Below are positions 10,334 to 17,332 of a stretch of DNA of 64,000 bases, piece by piece (position 1 is the stretch's first letter; every line of letters begins with the position of its first letter). The notes beneath the pieces were generated by a model. That model worked only from the letters and a program-made list of their open reading frames with translations. It was not told the origin of the DNA and did not search any database. Origin of the DNA: Empedobacter brevis NBRC 14943 = ATCC 43319 (GTDB lineage Bacteria; Bacteroidota; Bacteroidia; Flavobacteriales; Weeksellaceae); NCBI RefSeq assembly GCF_000382425.1, contig NZ_KB908292.1, positions 248,001-312,000 on the forward strand, read 5' to 3'. A program made the translations under genes and the position numbers.

Positions 10334-10521
10334 TCTATTTTTTTCTTCTCTTTTCTTACTAGTAATAATATACCTATAAGTAACAGCGATAATAGTAAAC
10401 GCGGTATAGATATAGGGAACTCAAATGAAAAAACTCTTAATGGCTCATAATTTTCTCCTAAATAAAAAAAAATATGAGGTAATATTAATACTAGTATTAT
10501 ATATATGTGTGTTTGTCTCAT
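10330..10521 (-). CDS. Small two-helix membrane protein of the peptide-export operon
   Basis: A 63-residue protein with two hydrophobic helices (about residues 6-22 and 38-55) and a basic end RKEKKKIE. I do not recognise a family. It is the first gene after the precursor peptides, separated from them by a hairpin, and it overlaps the HlyD gene by 4 bp. Size, topology and position fit a bacteriocin immunity protein, but an accessory export role is equally possible (inference). Confidence 0.6.
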   Translation of the reverse strand: MRQTHIYIILVLILPHIFFYLGENYEPLRVFSFEFPISIPRLLLSLLLIGILLLVRKEKKKIE

Positions 10522-10531
10522 TTTAAAAAAT

Positions 10532-10556
10532 AAAAGTAGGATAGAATCCTACTTTA
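10532..10556 (-). terminator. Hairpin terminator/attenuator between precursor peptides and export genes
   Basis: A perfect 10-bp stem AAAGTAGGAT / ATCCTACTTT with a 3-nt loop, followed on the minus strand by a T-rich tract (TTTATTTTTT). It lies after the last peptide gene and 12 bp before the start of the 63-aa gene. Partial termination here would give many more peptide transcripts than exporter transcripts. Confidence 0.75.
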
Positions 10557-10582
10557 TTATAAATAGCTATATTATAAGGTTT

Positions 10583-10729
10583 TTAATCCCATAATTCATT
10601 CCAAGCATCTGTAATTTCATCAATTAGTAATGCATCTTTAATAGCTTTTCCTATTTTCTTACCAGTAGCTTTACATTTAGCACAACCTCCATCTATGTTT
10701 TGTAACTCCAATAATGTTAAATTTTTCAT
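10583..10729 (-). CDS. Double-glycine-leader bacteriocin-like precursor peptide 3 (48 aa)
   Basis: ATG at 10729, stop at 10583, 48 codons plus stop. The leader MKNLTLLELQNIDGG has the class II pattern (hydrophobic L4/L7, E8-L9, I12, G-G at -2/-1). Cleavage would release a 33-residue core that begins CAKCKATGKKIGKAIKDALL and ends in an acidic, Trp-containing tail (TDAWNELWD). The first residue of the core is Cys, forming a C-x-x-C pair. The leader is nearly identical to that of the neighbouring peptide at 10753-10893. Net composition is a basic N-half and an acidic C-half, suited to an amphipathic helix. Confidence 0.85.
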   Translation of the reverse strand: MKNLTLLELQNIDGGCAKCKATGKKIGKAIKDALLIDEITDAWNELWD

Positions 10730-10752
10730 AGTTTGTCTATTTTTATTAATTA

Positions 10753-10893
10753 CTAACCAAAAAGTCCATCATAAAGACCTTCCGCAAAATCTTTTACGTG
10801 ATTCCAAGCTTTTTTCACTGCTTTTCCTGCACTTTTACAAGTTGCACAACCTCCGTTTACTTCTTGTAACTCTAATAATGTTAAATTTTTCAT
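10753..10893 (-). CDS. Double-glycine-leader bacteriocin-like precursor peptide 2 (46 aa)
   Basis: ATG at 10893, TAG at 10753, 46 codons plus stop. The leader is MKNLTLLELQEVNGG. The predicted core of 31 residues begins CATCKSAGKAVKKAWNHVKD and ends FAEGLYDGLFG. It shares the C-x-x-C-K start and the G-K-A/I-K pattern with peptide 3, so the two are recent paralogues, but their C-terminal halves have diverged. That is the usual outcome for paired or multi-component bacteriocins. Confidence 0.85.
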   Translation of the reverse strand: MKNLTLLELQEVNGGCATCKSAGKAVKKAWNHVKDFAEGLYDGLFG

Positions 10894-10908
10894 AGTTTTA
10901 ATTCTTAA

Positions 10909-11064
10909 TTATCCTTCATTCCACCCATCAATAAAATCATCAACATGAGATTTGGCTGCTCTCCATAGTTTTTTAGCTCCTTTAACTATTGCTCCTATTC
11001 TACCTCCTCCTTCAATCTCTCTTAACTCACTAATGTTAAGCTCTTTAAAATTTTCTAAATTCAT
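10909..11064 (-). CDS. Double-glycine-leader bacteriocin-like precursor peptide 1 (51 aa)
   Basis: ATG at 11064, TAA at 10909, 51 codons plus stop. The leader MNLENFKELNISELREIEGG is longer than those of the other two and is followed by another Gly. The 31-residue core begins GRIGAIVKGAKKLWRAAKSH, carries no Cys and ends VDDFIDGWNEG. The alternation of small/hydrophobic and Lys residues and the Trp-containing, acidic end match the other two cores. It is the first gene of the peptide/export transcript, divergent from the XRE regulator. Confidence 0.85.
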   Translation of the reverse strand: MNLENFKELNISELREIEGGGRIGAIVKGAKKLWRAAKSHVDDFIDGWNEG

Positions 11065-11197
11065 AGTAATTATTTTTGATTTTTATTACGGTTACTAAAT
11101 AACTGTTTTTTTCAATGAATAAATATTCCATTTCGAATAAAATATTTCTTAACGAAGAATAACACTATTATAGTTTATTGCATTGTAAATATTTTTA

Positions 11198-11205
11198 TAC
11201 TTTTG
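11198..11205 (+). promoter_or_regulatory. Flavobacterial -7 element before the XRE regulator
   Basis: TACTTTTG (TAnnTTTG) lies about 22 bp before the ATG at 11227, with a TTG about 17 bp upstream (in GCATTGTAAAT). No such element was seen on the other strand for the peptide genes, which suggests that their promoter needs an activator or is non-canonical. Confidence 0.5.
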
Positions 11206-11226
11206 TGAAAAAACTACCTAAATTTT

Positions 11227-11508
11227 ATGAATACAAATGATTTTGGCTTAAAAATAAAAGCCTTAAGAGACTCTACTAATACTTCTCAAGAAGATTTAGC
11301 ATACGCTTTAAATATTTCGCAAAGTAAATTGTCTAAAATTGAAAGTGGAAAAGTAAAAAAAATAGATTTTATTTTAATGAATGAAATATGCAACTACTTT
11401 TCTGTTAACATTGAAGATATGATTTATAAAAGACCAAAAGAAATTATTTGGAATATAAGTAAATACATTAGTATAATATCATATTTTGATTATATCAATA
11501 TTCTTTAA
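11227..11508 (+). CDS. XRE-family HTH regulator of the peptide island
   Basis: A 93-residue protein whose first 62 residues form a Cro/C1-type helix-turn-helix (IKALRDSTNTSQEDLAYALN, ISQSKLSKIESGKVKKID). The Gln-Glu-Asp-Leu-Ala and Ser-xx-Ser-Lys-Ile-Glu-Ser-Gly signatures are canonical. The tail (residues 70-93, ISKYISIISYFDYINIL) is short and hydrophobic. It is the only gene of the island on the plus strand and is divergent from the precursor peptides with about 160 bp between starts, so it probably controls them. Its 3' end is close to the island border, so the tail may have been replaced at the junction. Confidence 0.82.
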   Translation: MNTNDFGLKIKALRDSTNTSQEDLAYALNISQSKLSKIESGKVKKIDFILMNEICNYFSVNIEDMIYKRPKEIIWNISKYISIISYFDYINIL

Positions 11509-11526
11509 ACTTAATTCCTATTAAAA

Positions 11527-11596
11527 AATAATCTCTAAAGAAATTCTTGTTTAGAGTATTACAGTGTATTTTGTTTTCAGGACACCCTGGAAAAAT
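11527..11596 (+). other. Two inverted repeats at the right edge of the island
   Basis: After the XRE stop codon there is an inverted repeat CTCTAAA / TTTAGAG (within 11530-11556) and a second hairpin TTTTCAGG-ACAC-CCTGGAAAA at about 11573-11594 (one bulged base) with short A/T runs. The second could terminate the XRE transcript. Both lie directly left of the second copy of the 133-bp repeat, so they may instead be an end of the inserted DNA. Confidence 0.4.
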
Positions 11597-11615
11597 ATTT
11601 GTTGTCTTGGAACTT

Positions 11616-11748
11616 AATACAATTATCGCGATTGTCTTAGGTTGGTTAATATTAGATGAAGAAATTTCGAAAAAATTCATAGTAGCAACCATTCTTATTA
11701 TTTGTGGCGTTTTTATTACAAATTATAAACCGGAAATGTTTAAGAAAA
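11616..11748 (+). repeat. Direct repeat, copy 2 (remnant of EamA gene 3' end)
   Basis: Near-identical copy of 4694-4826 (one mismatch). It is followed by a different ending (AGAATTATCTAA) from that of the intact gene. The open frame through it is a gene fragment with no start of its own, not an independent gene. It marks the right border of the island. Confidence 0.95.
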
Positions 11749-11816
11749 GAATTATCTAAAATTTTTATAACGCACAAATTTTCATATTTTTAACAAAATT
11801 TAACAAACCTAAAATT

Positions 11817-12266
11817 ATGATTGACTGGTATAAAAAAGCAGTTTTTAAAAACTATGCAAACTTTTCAGGAAGAGCAAGAAGAAGCGAATTTTGGTATTTC
11901 ATTTTATGTAATTTTACAATTACTTTTTTATTATATGCTCTATTATTTGCACTTTTAGCAATTTCGGGAAATATTGAAGAAGAAAGAAATAGAAGTATAA
12001 TGGCTTTATTTAGTGTATTAGCTTGGGGAATTATTCCTCTTTATTCTTTAGCCGTTTTTATACCTAATTTAGCCGTTTTTGTTAGACGTTTACACGATAC
12101 AGGTAAAAGTGGTTGGACTTTGTTAGTTTATTTTATTCCTCTTGTCGGACTAATACTTCTTATTGTTTGGTTAGCTTCTGATAGTCAACCTGGCTCAAAT
12201 AACTGGGGACCAAATCCAAAAGATTTAAATGATTCAATCAACCAAATTGGCTCAACAAACATTTAA
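11817..12266 (+). CDS. DUF805 family membrane protein
   Basis: A 149-residue protein with the DUF805 signatures: an N-terminal WYKKAVFKNYANFSGRARRSEFW, then about four membrane helices, the basic motif VRRLHDTGKSGW and the ending W-L-A-S-D-S-x-P-G-S-N-x-W-G-P-N-P. The function of the family is unknown; members sit in the inner membrane. It lies just outside the right border of the island and ends in a hairpin shared with the convergent gene that follows. Confidence 0.92.
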   Translation: MIDWYKKAVFKNYANFSGRARRSEFWYFILCNFTITFLLYALLFALLAISGNIEEERNRSIMALFSVLAWGIIPLYSLAVFIPNLAVFVRRLHDTGKSGWTLLVYFIPLVGLILLIVWLASDSQPGSNNWGPNPKDLNDSINQIGSTNI

Positions 12267-12296
12267 AATAGATTTTAATCAATTGTCTATAAAAAC

Positions 12297-12323
12297 AAAA
12301 AACTCGCAAATTGCGAGTTTTTT
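12297..12323. terminator. Bidirectional terminator
   Basis: Stem AACTCGCAA / TTGCGAGTT flanked by A and T runs, between the convergent DUF805 and DUF1704 genes. Confidence 0.85.
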
Positions 12324-12324
12324 G

Positions 12325-14331
12325 TTAATCTTTTATTCCGTTAAAAATATACTGTAAAATTGGATTAATTTCCGGATTTTCAAGGTGTTTCTTGAAAATT
12401 TTCGTGTAATATTTTGGTTTATTAATCATTTTACGTTCCACCAATTCGTCTATTGTATCAATGTATTCAACAGATGTTTTTCCAATCAATAAATTATCTA
12501 ATGATCTCCCTTGATCAACATAATTTAAAATTGTTTTCAACCCTTTTAAATAAAGTGCATCTTTTGTAAAACCTCCTCCGCGGTAGACACGAGTTGTTAG
12601 ATAAAAAGCGTCTTCAGGTTGCATTTTATATTCTTCCATTAAAATCATAAATGTTTCGTTGAATGATTTTCCGCTCGTTAACATATGTACAGCTATTACG
12701 CGCAATCCAAGCTCTCTTAATCGGCTATGATTAATAGAATCTGAATAATATTCACTTAAAATTGCCAGACCTTCCTGTGTTAACGTATTAACAGGTAAAC
12801 CAATGCTAAATATTTTCAATGGTTGATCCAACGAGTTCATTGTTGTCACCATGTGTACACCAATTTCGTGCTCAATTAAACCAGTTGTAAAGCGTTTATC
12901 AAATTTAACACCTCGTTTAATCACTACTTTTTTCTTACTGTTGATTACAAGTGCTTTTGAAGCAATATCATCAGAAACTTCTATATCAAATTTAAACCCG
13001 TAATCACTTGTTGCATTTCTAAAAAGATTCACGACTTCTTCTTCTGTATAATTTCCTTGTTTATCCATTCTAAACTCTGGGCAATACAAAATGAAATTTG
13101 CATTTTCGATGTCTTTTTTCGAAGGTTCCCCAAAGTAACGCAACGAATTGTATAAAAATTTATCGGTACCAAGATTGGCTAACAAATCTACTTTGTCAAA
13201 ATATGAATTTATCGTATCGACATACATATTTTGAATACTGATATCGTTTATCTTTTCAACCTTAATATTGGACAATTTTCTTTTAAACTCGAATGGATCA
13301 ATGTTCAAAGGATTGTATTTAAATTGAGGTTCATAAGTATATTTAGAAGCTAGGAATTTTTTCTTCTCAAATTCTAAATTAATAGGATTGATAACACTTA
13401 ACAACTCAAAGTTTTGAACCAATTGATACAATTGTTTATCAATTTTCACCAAATCTGACTCCAACTCATTGTGCAGAATGTTTACCTGTTTAGATCCAAC
13501 TTTATAAGTCGTTTCCGTTTTTACAAATTCAAAAGCATGATTAAGAATCGCAGATTTAAACCCTTCTTTTATTTGGTTGATAATTTCAGGAAAAGATTCT
13601 CCTGTTAGCTCATCACAATATATTTTAGAGACTTCAGTTGCCAGAACCAATGTATTCTTAAAATTAGTCGTCACAAATTCTAACAAATATCCACGACCAT
13701 AGAATACATCGTTTATCGCTGAATAATTGTGAATGTTTTCCAGCTCAATATTTGCTAATTCATCGCGCCAGCTTTCTACATATTTCCCGTAACGTTCATT
13801 GTCCACACGCTCAGAACCGATATTAAAAACAGGAACAGGTCTATCCCAACGTTTCCAATTGTACGAGTGTATATCATAAACCAAACATGATTTAAATTTC
13901 GATTCAAGTTTCTTAATCAAGGCTTCAAAAACTTCATAAAAAGCATGATGTTTCGCGATACTTTTTTGTTTTTGAGAAGTTGATAAAGGTTCTTTCCATA
14001 CTTGTTTTCCCCAAGCTTCTTCGTATACAGCAGTTTCAGGACCTCGGTTTAAATCATATTCAAAACGAGAATCACATCCTTGAATAAGAACAGGAAAAGT
14101 TTCGATAAACTCAGCAGTATGCGGATCTTCTTCATACCATCGCTCGTAATTACTCAACAAACATTTTTCGCGAATATCTTCACGCATCTGCCCGCCATCA
14201 TGAATTGCAGCGCAAACATAAGGAATGTATTCGTCAATTTTTATTTTGAATGATTCGTCTTCTGCATATGCTTCAAATACAATTTCGCTCTCAATGTTAT
14301 CTAAAATTTGCTGTATACTTAAGGTTTTCAT
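12325..14331 (-). CDS. Fused N-formylglutamate amidohydrolase-like / DUF1704 (QEGLA) metallopeptidase
   Basis: A 668-residue protein with two parts. Residues about 35-240 resemble N-formylglutamate amidohydrolase: a His-Asp-Gly-Gly site (AAIHDGG, 42-47), Asp/Arg pairs in GCDSRFEYDLNRG and YDIHSYNWKRW. Residues about 330-668 are DUF1704, annotated elsewhere as flavohemoglobin expression-modulating QEGLA protein; HExxxH is at 488-493 (HEIGVH) and QEGLA at 519-523. DUF1704 includes the animal tubulin tyrosine carboxypeptidase MATCAP, so a zinc carboxypeptidase activity is likely. Its start overlaps the ATP-grasp gene by 4 bp, so the two products should act together. The substrate is unknown. Confidence 0.85.
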   Translation of the reverse strand: MKTLSIQQILDNIESEIVFEAYAEDESFKIKIDEYIPYVCAAIHDGGQMREDIREKCLLSNYERWYEEDPHTAEFIETFPVLIQGCDSRFEYDLNRGPETAVYEEAWGKQVWKEPLSTSQKQKSIAKHHAFYEVFEALIKKLESKFKSCLVYDIHSYNWKRWDRPVPVFNIGSERVDNERYGKYVESWRDELANIELENIHNYSAINDVFYGRGYLLEFVTTNFKNTLVLATEVSKIYCDELTGESFPEIINQIKEGFKSAILNHAFEFVKTETTYKVGSKQVNILHNELESDLVKIDKQLYQLVQNFELLSVINPINLEFEKKKFLASKYTYEPQFKYNPLNIDPFEFKRKLSNIKVEKINDISIQNMYVDTINSYFDKVDLLANLGTDKFLYNSLRYFGEPSKKDIENANFILYCPEFRMDKQGNYTEEEVVNLFRNATSDYGFKFDIEVSDDIASKALVINSKKKVVIKRGVKFDKRFTTGLIEHEIGVHMVTTMNSLDQPLKIFSIGLPVNTLTQEGLAILSEYYSDSINHSRLRELGLRVIAVHMLTSGKSFNETFMILMEEYKMQPEDAFYLTTRVYRGGGFTKDALYLKGLKTILNYVDQGRSLDNLLIGKTSVEYIDTIDELVERKMINKPKYYTKIFKKHLENPEINPILQYIFNGIKD

Positions 14332-15308
14332 GCTTTAAATTCTTTATATCTCTCCAATAACATCGAAACAATTTGTTTTTGTATCTCCGTGTTATTGTTT
14401 ACATTATTGTGAGGAACAATTCCTCCGGGACTTACGACATTCAATTCAACCATTTTACCGTTAATCAAATCAATTCCGCAAAAATAGATTCCATCTTCAT
14501 TTAACTGTTTTCCTATTTTACGGCACAATTCTAATTCATGTTCATTCATATCATGTCGGATTGCAGAACCACCGGCTGAAATATTAGAACGATGATCACC
14601 TTCTGCAGGAACACGCATTATAGCACCAATTGGTTCTCCATTAATGACAATCGCACGAACATCTCCTTTTTCTGCTCCCTCTATATAATTTTGGCAAATA
14701 ATAGGTTGGGCATTTCCTGTATGGTTGATATAAAAATCGCAAATCGAGCTTAAGTTACCAATATTTTTTCGTTCAAAGAGTATAACACCTTTTCCTCCCA
14801 TGCCATCTAAAGGTTTGATGATAAATTTTTCAAACTTATTTTCTTCTACAAATGACCTGATTAAATCAATATCCTTTGTAATAAGTGTCTGAGGAACAAT
14901 CGTTTCTTCACCATCATCAAAAGATGCTGCATAGATTTTATTGTTTGCTTTACGTAAACCCGAAATTTTATTTACGAAGAATACTTTCTCTTCTATCAAT
15001 TCCAACATGTTTAGTAAAAGCGGATCAATAGGAGGATCTGCCCTCATAAAAATCATGTCAAACTCGGTCAAATCTTTTATACTACTTTCAAATTTCATGG
15101 TATGATAAAATTCAACACAATCTTCCGTTTCTGAAGTGATCATCTTTTTGCAGTTCCCTACAACTTTACCTTTGGCAATAGAGATATCTTTTTTTGTCAA
15201 ATAGGATACTTCAAAACCACGGTCTACGCATTCTTTGATAATTCGCATTGTGGTATCTTTACCTGGTTCAACCTTGTCCCAAGGATACATTACGAAGCAT
15301 ATTTTCAT
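14328..15308 (-). CDS. ATP-grasp ligase of the glutathione-synthetase type
   Basis: A 326-residue protein: pre-ATP-grasp domain (MKICFVMYPWDKVEPGKDTT), the lid and lysine loop FIIKPLDGMGGKGVILFE, and the Mg/ATP site near the end (GIYFCGIDLINGKMVELNVV, then SPGGI). This resembles bacterial GshB and RimK-like ligases, which join an amino acid to a carboxylate through an acyl phosphate. No gamma-glutamylcysteine ligase gene is nearby and bshC in this window points to bacillithiol as thiol, so glutathione synthesis is doubtful. It is translationally coupled to the amidohydrolase/DUF1704 gene, which suggests a ligate-and-cleave pair (inference). Confidence 0.85.
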   Translation of the reverse strand: MKICFVMYPWDKVEPGKDTTMRIIKECVDRGFEVSYLTKKDISIAKGKVVGNCKKMITSETEDCVEFYHTMKFESSIKDLTEFDMIFMRADPPIDPLLLNMLELIEEKVFFVNKISGLRKANNKIYAASFDDGEETIVPQTLITKDIDLIRSFVEENKFEKFIIKPLDGMGGKGVILFERKNIGNLSSICDFYINHTGNAQPIICQNYIEGAEKGDVRAIVINGEPIGAIMRVPAEGDHRSNISAGGSAIRHDMNEHELELCRKIGKQLNEDGIYFCGIDLINGKMVELNVVSPGGIVPHNNVNNNTEIQKQIVSMLLERYKEFKA

Positions 15309-15441
15309 ATAAATAAAAAGGGTATTAAAATCAATGCAATAATAACTAAAAGTTTAATACAAAAAATACTCTACAAAAAAATATATAATATTTGTTTCGA
15401 TTCTACGAAAACAACTGATTACTAACAAGTAATCAAACAAA

Positions 15442-15473
15442 AGGGTGATTGATTTTTTAATTTCAATCACCCT
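15442..15473 (-). terminator. Terminator of the TlpA-like gene
   Basis: Stem AGGGTGATTGA / TCAATCACCCT with a T-rich tail on the minus strand, 20 bp past the stop codon. Confidence 0.8.
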
Positions 15474-15492
15474 CAGGTTGGTAAACTATAAA

Positions 15493-16008
15493 CTATTTAT
15501 TTCTTAAACGATCAATTGTTTCTTGAACTTTCGGATCATCTGCTTTTACGCTGTAGTAATCTGCAATTTTTCCATTTTGATCAAGAACCATATACCGAGG
15601 TATCCAATTTAAATCAATACCTGTGCCAAAATTACCTTTCCAATTATTTCCCATGTAAAAGTGCTGACCTTCAATTTGATATTTTTCAATCCCTTTTTTC
15701 CATGCTTCCTCCGTTTTGTCCATTGAAAGGTAAACAAATGTTACATCAGGATTTTTTTCGTGTAAGGCTTTCAATGCAGGCATGTTTTTGATACAATCTC
15801 CACACCATGTTGCCCACAAGTCCAACAAGACAATTTGTCCTTTATAATTTGAAAAAGCTTTTTCGATGGTTACCGAATCTCCTTCAGAAGTTACCACTAT
15901 ATCCTGTAAGGCTGCCTCCGGAAATTCAGTTTTCATCACCGTCGGAATTTTCTGCGAAAAAGCAGTAATTCCTACAAATAATATTAAAACGCTAATTATT
16001 CTTTTCAT
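15493..16008 (-). CDS. TlpA/ResA-like periplasmic thiol-disulfide oxidoreductase
   Basis: A 171-residue thioredoxin-fold protein with a signal peptide (residues 1-18, ending TAFSQ). The active site is WATWCGDC, a CxxC with Gly-Asp between the cysteines, followed by the cis-Pro region (NWIPRYMVLDQNG). It would reduce or exchange disulfides in the periplasm; the specific partner is unknown. It is a single gene, divergent from pth. Confidence 0.92.
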   Translation of the reverse strand: MKRIISVLILFVGITAFSQKIPTVMKTEFPEAALQDIVVTSEGDSVTIEKAFSNYKGQIVLLDLWATWCGDCIKNMPALKALHEKNPDVTFVYLSMDKTEEAWKKGIEKYQIEGQHFYMGNNWKGNFGTGIDLNWIPRYMVLDQNGKIADYYSVKADDPKVQETIDRLRNK

Positions 16009-16108
16009 GATAATTTTTTATCGATTTCATGTATTTTCAAAATCTATACCAATTTAGTAGATTTATAAGCGAAGTTAAATATTTATTTCGAATCATAGCA
16101 AAAAGATG

Positions 16109-16116
16109 TAATTTTG
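16109..16116 (+). promoter_or_regulatory. Promoter -7 element directly before pth
   Basis: TAATTTTG ends only 4 bp before the ATG of pth (16121). Transcription would begin at or very near the start codon, so the mRNA is probably leaderless. Confidence 0.5.
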
Positions 16117-16120
16117 TTTC

Positions 16121-16687
16121 ATGCAAAAATATCTGATTATTGGGTTGGGAAATATTGGAGCTCAATACGAAAACACTCGTCATAACATTGGTTTCAAAGT
16201 CGTTGAAGAAGTTGCTAAAAGAGCGGATGCGAAATTCTCGCCTTCTAATTTTGGTGATATCGCCCAATTTAAATATAAGGCACGTCCGGTGACATTATTA
16301 AAACCAAACACTTACATGAATTTGAGTGGGGATGCAGTTCGTTTTTGGATGAAAAAGGAAAATATTTCACTCGAAAATATATTTGTCATCACAGATGATT
16401 TAAATCTGCCTTTTGGAACAATTCGTATACGTGGTAAAGGAAGTGATGGCGGACATAATGGATTGAAAGATATTCAAAATAAAATAGGTGGGCAAAGTTA
16501 TGCTCGATTACGCTTTGGTGTAGGAAACGAATTTTCTGACGGAAAACAAGTTGATTACGTTTTAGGAGAATGGTCTGCAGAAGAAAACGAAAAAATGAAT
16601 GAGCGATTAAATTTATCTGCAGATGCTATTTTATCGTTTATTTTTCAAGGATTAAGTAATACAATGAATCAATACAATGGGAAATAA
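16121..16687 (+). CDS. pth: Peptidyl-tRNA hydrolase
   Basis: A 188-residue Pth, the normal length. The start MQKYLIIGLGNIGAQYENTR, the catalytic His of TRHNIGF (H22 region), KPNTYMNLSG and the GSDGGHNGLKDI motif with the second essential Asp/His are all present. It releases tRNA from peptidyl-tRNA dropped by ribosomes. Its 3' end overlaps the next gene by 11 bp. Confidence 0.97.
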   Translation: MQKYLIIGLGNIGAQYENTRHNIGFKVVEEVAKRADAKFSPSNFGDIAQFKYKARPVTLLKPNTYMNLSGDAVRFWMKKENISLENIFVITDDLNLPFGTIRIRGKGSDGGHNGLKDIQNKIGGQSYARLRFGVGNEFSDGKQVDYVLGEWSAEENEKMNERLNLSADAILSFIFQGLSNTMNQYNGK

Positions 16688-17090
16688 AATTTTAGGAATC
16701 GCCCTGCTTACAGGTATACTATTTTTAAGCTCTTGTGCAAACCAATCACCAAATATTGAAGGAAAACAGGCTAAGCAAGAAGAAATCTTGTCAACATTGG
16801 ACAACGCATCGGAAGTTAATCTGAAAAATAAAAAGAATATTTTATTGGATGTTCGTACACCGGAGGAATTCGCTGAAGGGCATGTTCCCGGAGCAATTAA
16901 CATTGATGTAAAAAATTCGAGCTTTGAAAAAGAAATTCAGAAATTAGACCCAAAGAAAAATTATTACATCTACTGTAAATCTGGCGTTCGAGCGAAATTA
17001 GCAACTGAAAAAATGCAAGAAAAAGGGTTCAAGAATGCGAAGAATTTCAAAGATGGAATGTCTACTTACCAAGGAACTATAGCTAAATAA
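16677..17090 (+). CDS. Rhodanese-domain lipoprotein
   Basis: A 137-residue protein with a lipoprotein signal (LFLSSC, Cys20) and a single rhodanese domain: LLDVRTPEEFAEGHVPGAIN and the active loop YIYCKSGVRA with catalytic Cys100. It would sit in the periplasm and carry sulfur as a persulfide or sense thiols; the partner is unknown. It overlaps pth by 11 bp and touches the next gene. Confidence 0.92.
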   Translation: MGNKILGIALLTGILFLSSCANQSPNIEGKQAKQEEILSTLDNASEVNLKNKKNILLDVRTPEEFAEGHVPGAINIDVKNSSFEKEIQKLDPKKNYYIYCKSGVRAKLATEKMQEKGFKNAKNFKDGMSTYQGTIAK

Positions 17091-17332
17091 TGGAAGGATT
17101 TCGTCCCGAAATATTAAAAGAAATTGTCACAACAAAAATGCCCTTCGGTAAATATGAAGGGCGTTTATTATGCGACCTCCCTGTATCTTACCTCGAATGG
17201 TTTGTTGGTAAAGGTGGTTTTCCAAAGGGTAAACTGGGCATTTTATTATCGACCGTTTACGAAATAAAATTGAACGGATTAGAAGAGATTATCTATGAAT
17301 TGAAACGTCAATTTGGCTCAACTTCCAACTGA
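17090..17332 (+). CDS. DUF3820 family protein
   Basis: An 80-residue protein with the DUF3820 signature MPFGKYEGRLLCDLPVSYLE, then WFVGKGGFPKGKLG. These small proteins are of unknown function (named after a quorum-sensing-regulated factor in pseudomonads). Its ATG overlaps the stop of the rhodanese gene by one base, so it belongs to the pth operon. Its 3' end overlaps the convergent acetyltransferase gene by 25 bp. Confidence 0.85.
   Translation: MEGFRPEILKEIVTTKMPFGKYEGRLLCDLPVSYLEWFVGKGGFPKGKLGILLSTVYEIKLNGLEEIIYELKRQFGSTSN

Noticed and set aside
10695-10895. Plus-strand 66-aa frame over the peptide genes
   Set aside because: It is the antisense of two GG-leader peptides, whose leaders and cores are clearly coding on the minus strand.
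11547-11759. A separate 70-aa transporter gene
   Set aside because: It is the second copy of the EamA 3' end with no start or first helices; treated as a repeat.
14328-15308. Glutathione synthetase (gshB)
   Set aside because: No partner gene for gamma-glutamylcysteine, and bshC suggests bacillithiol; kept as an ATP-grasp ligase of unknown substrate.
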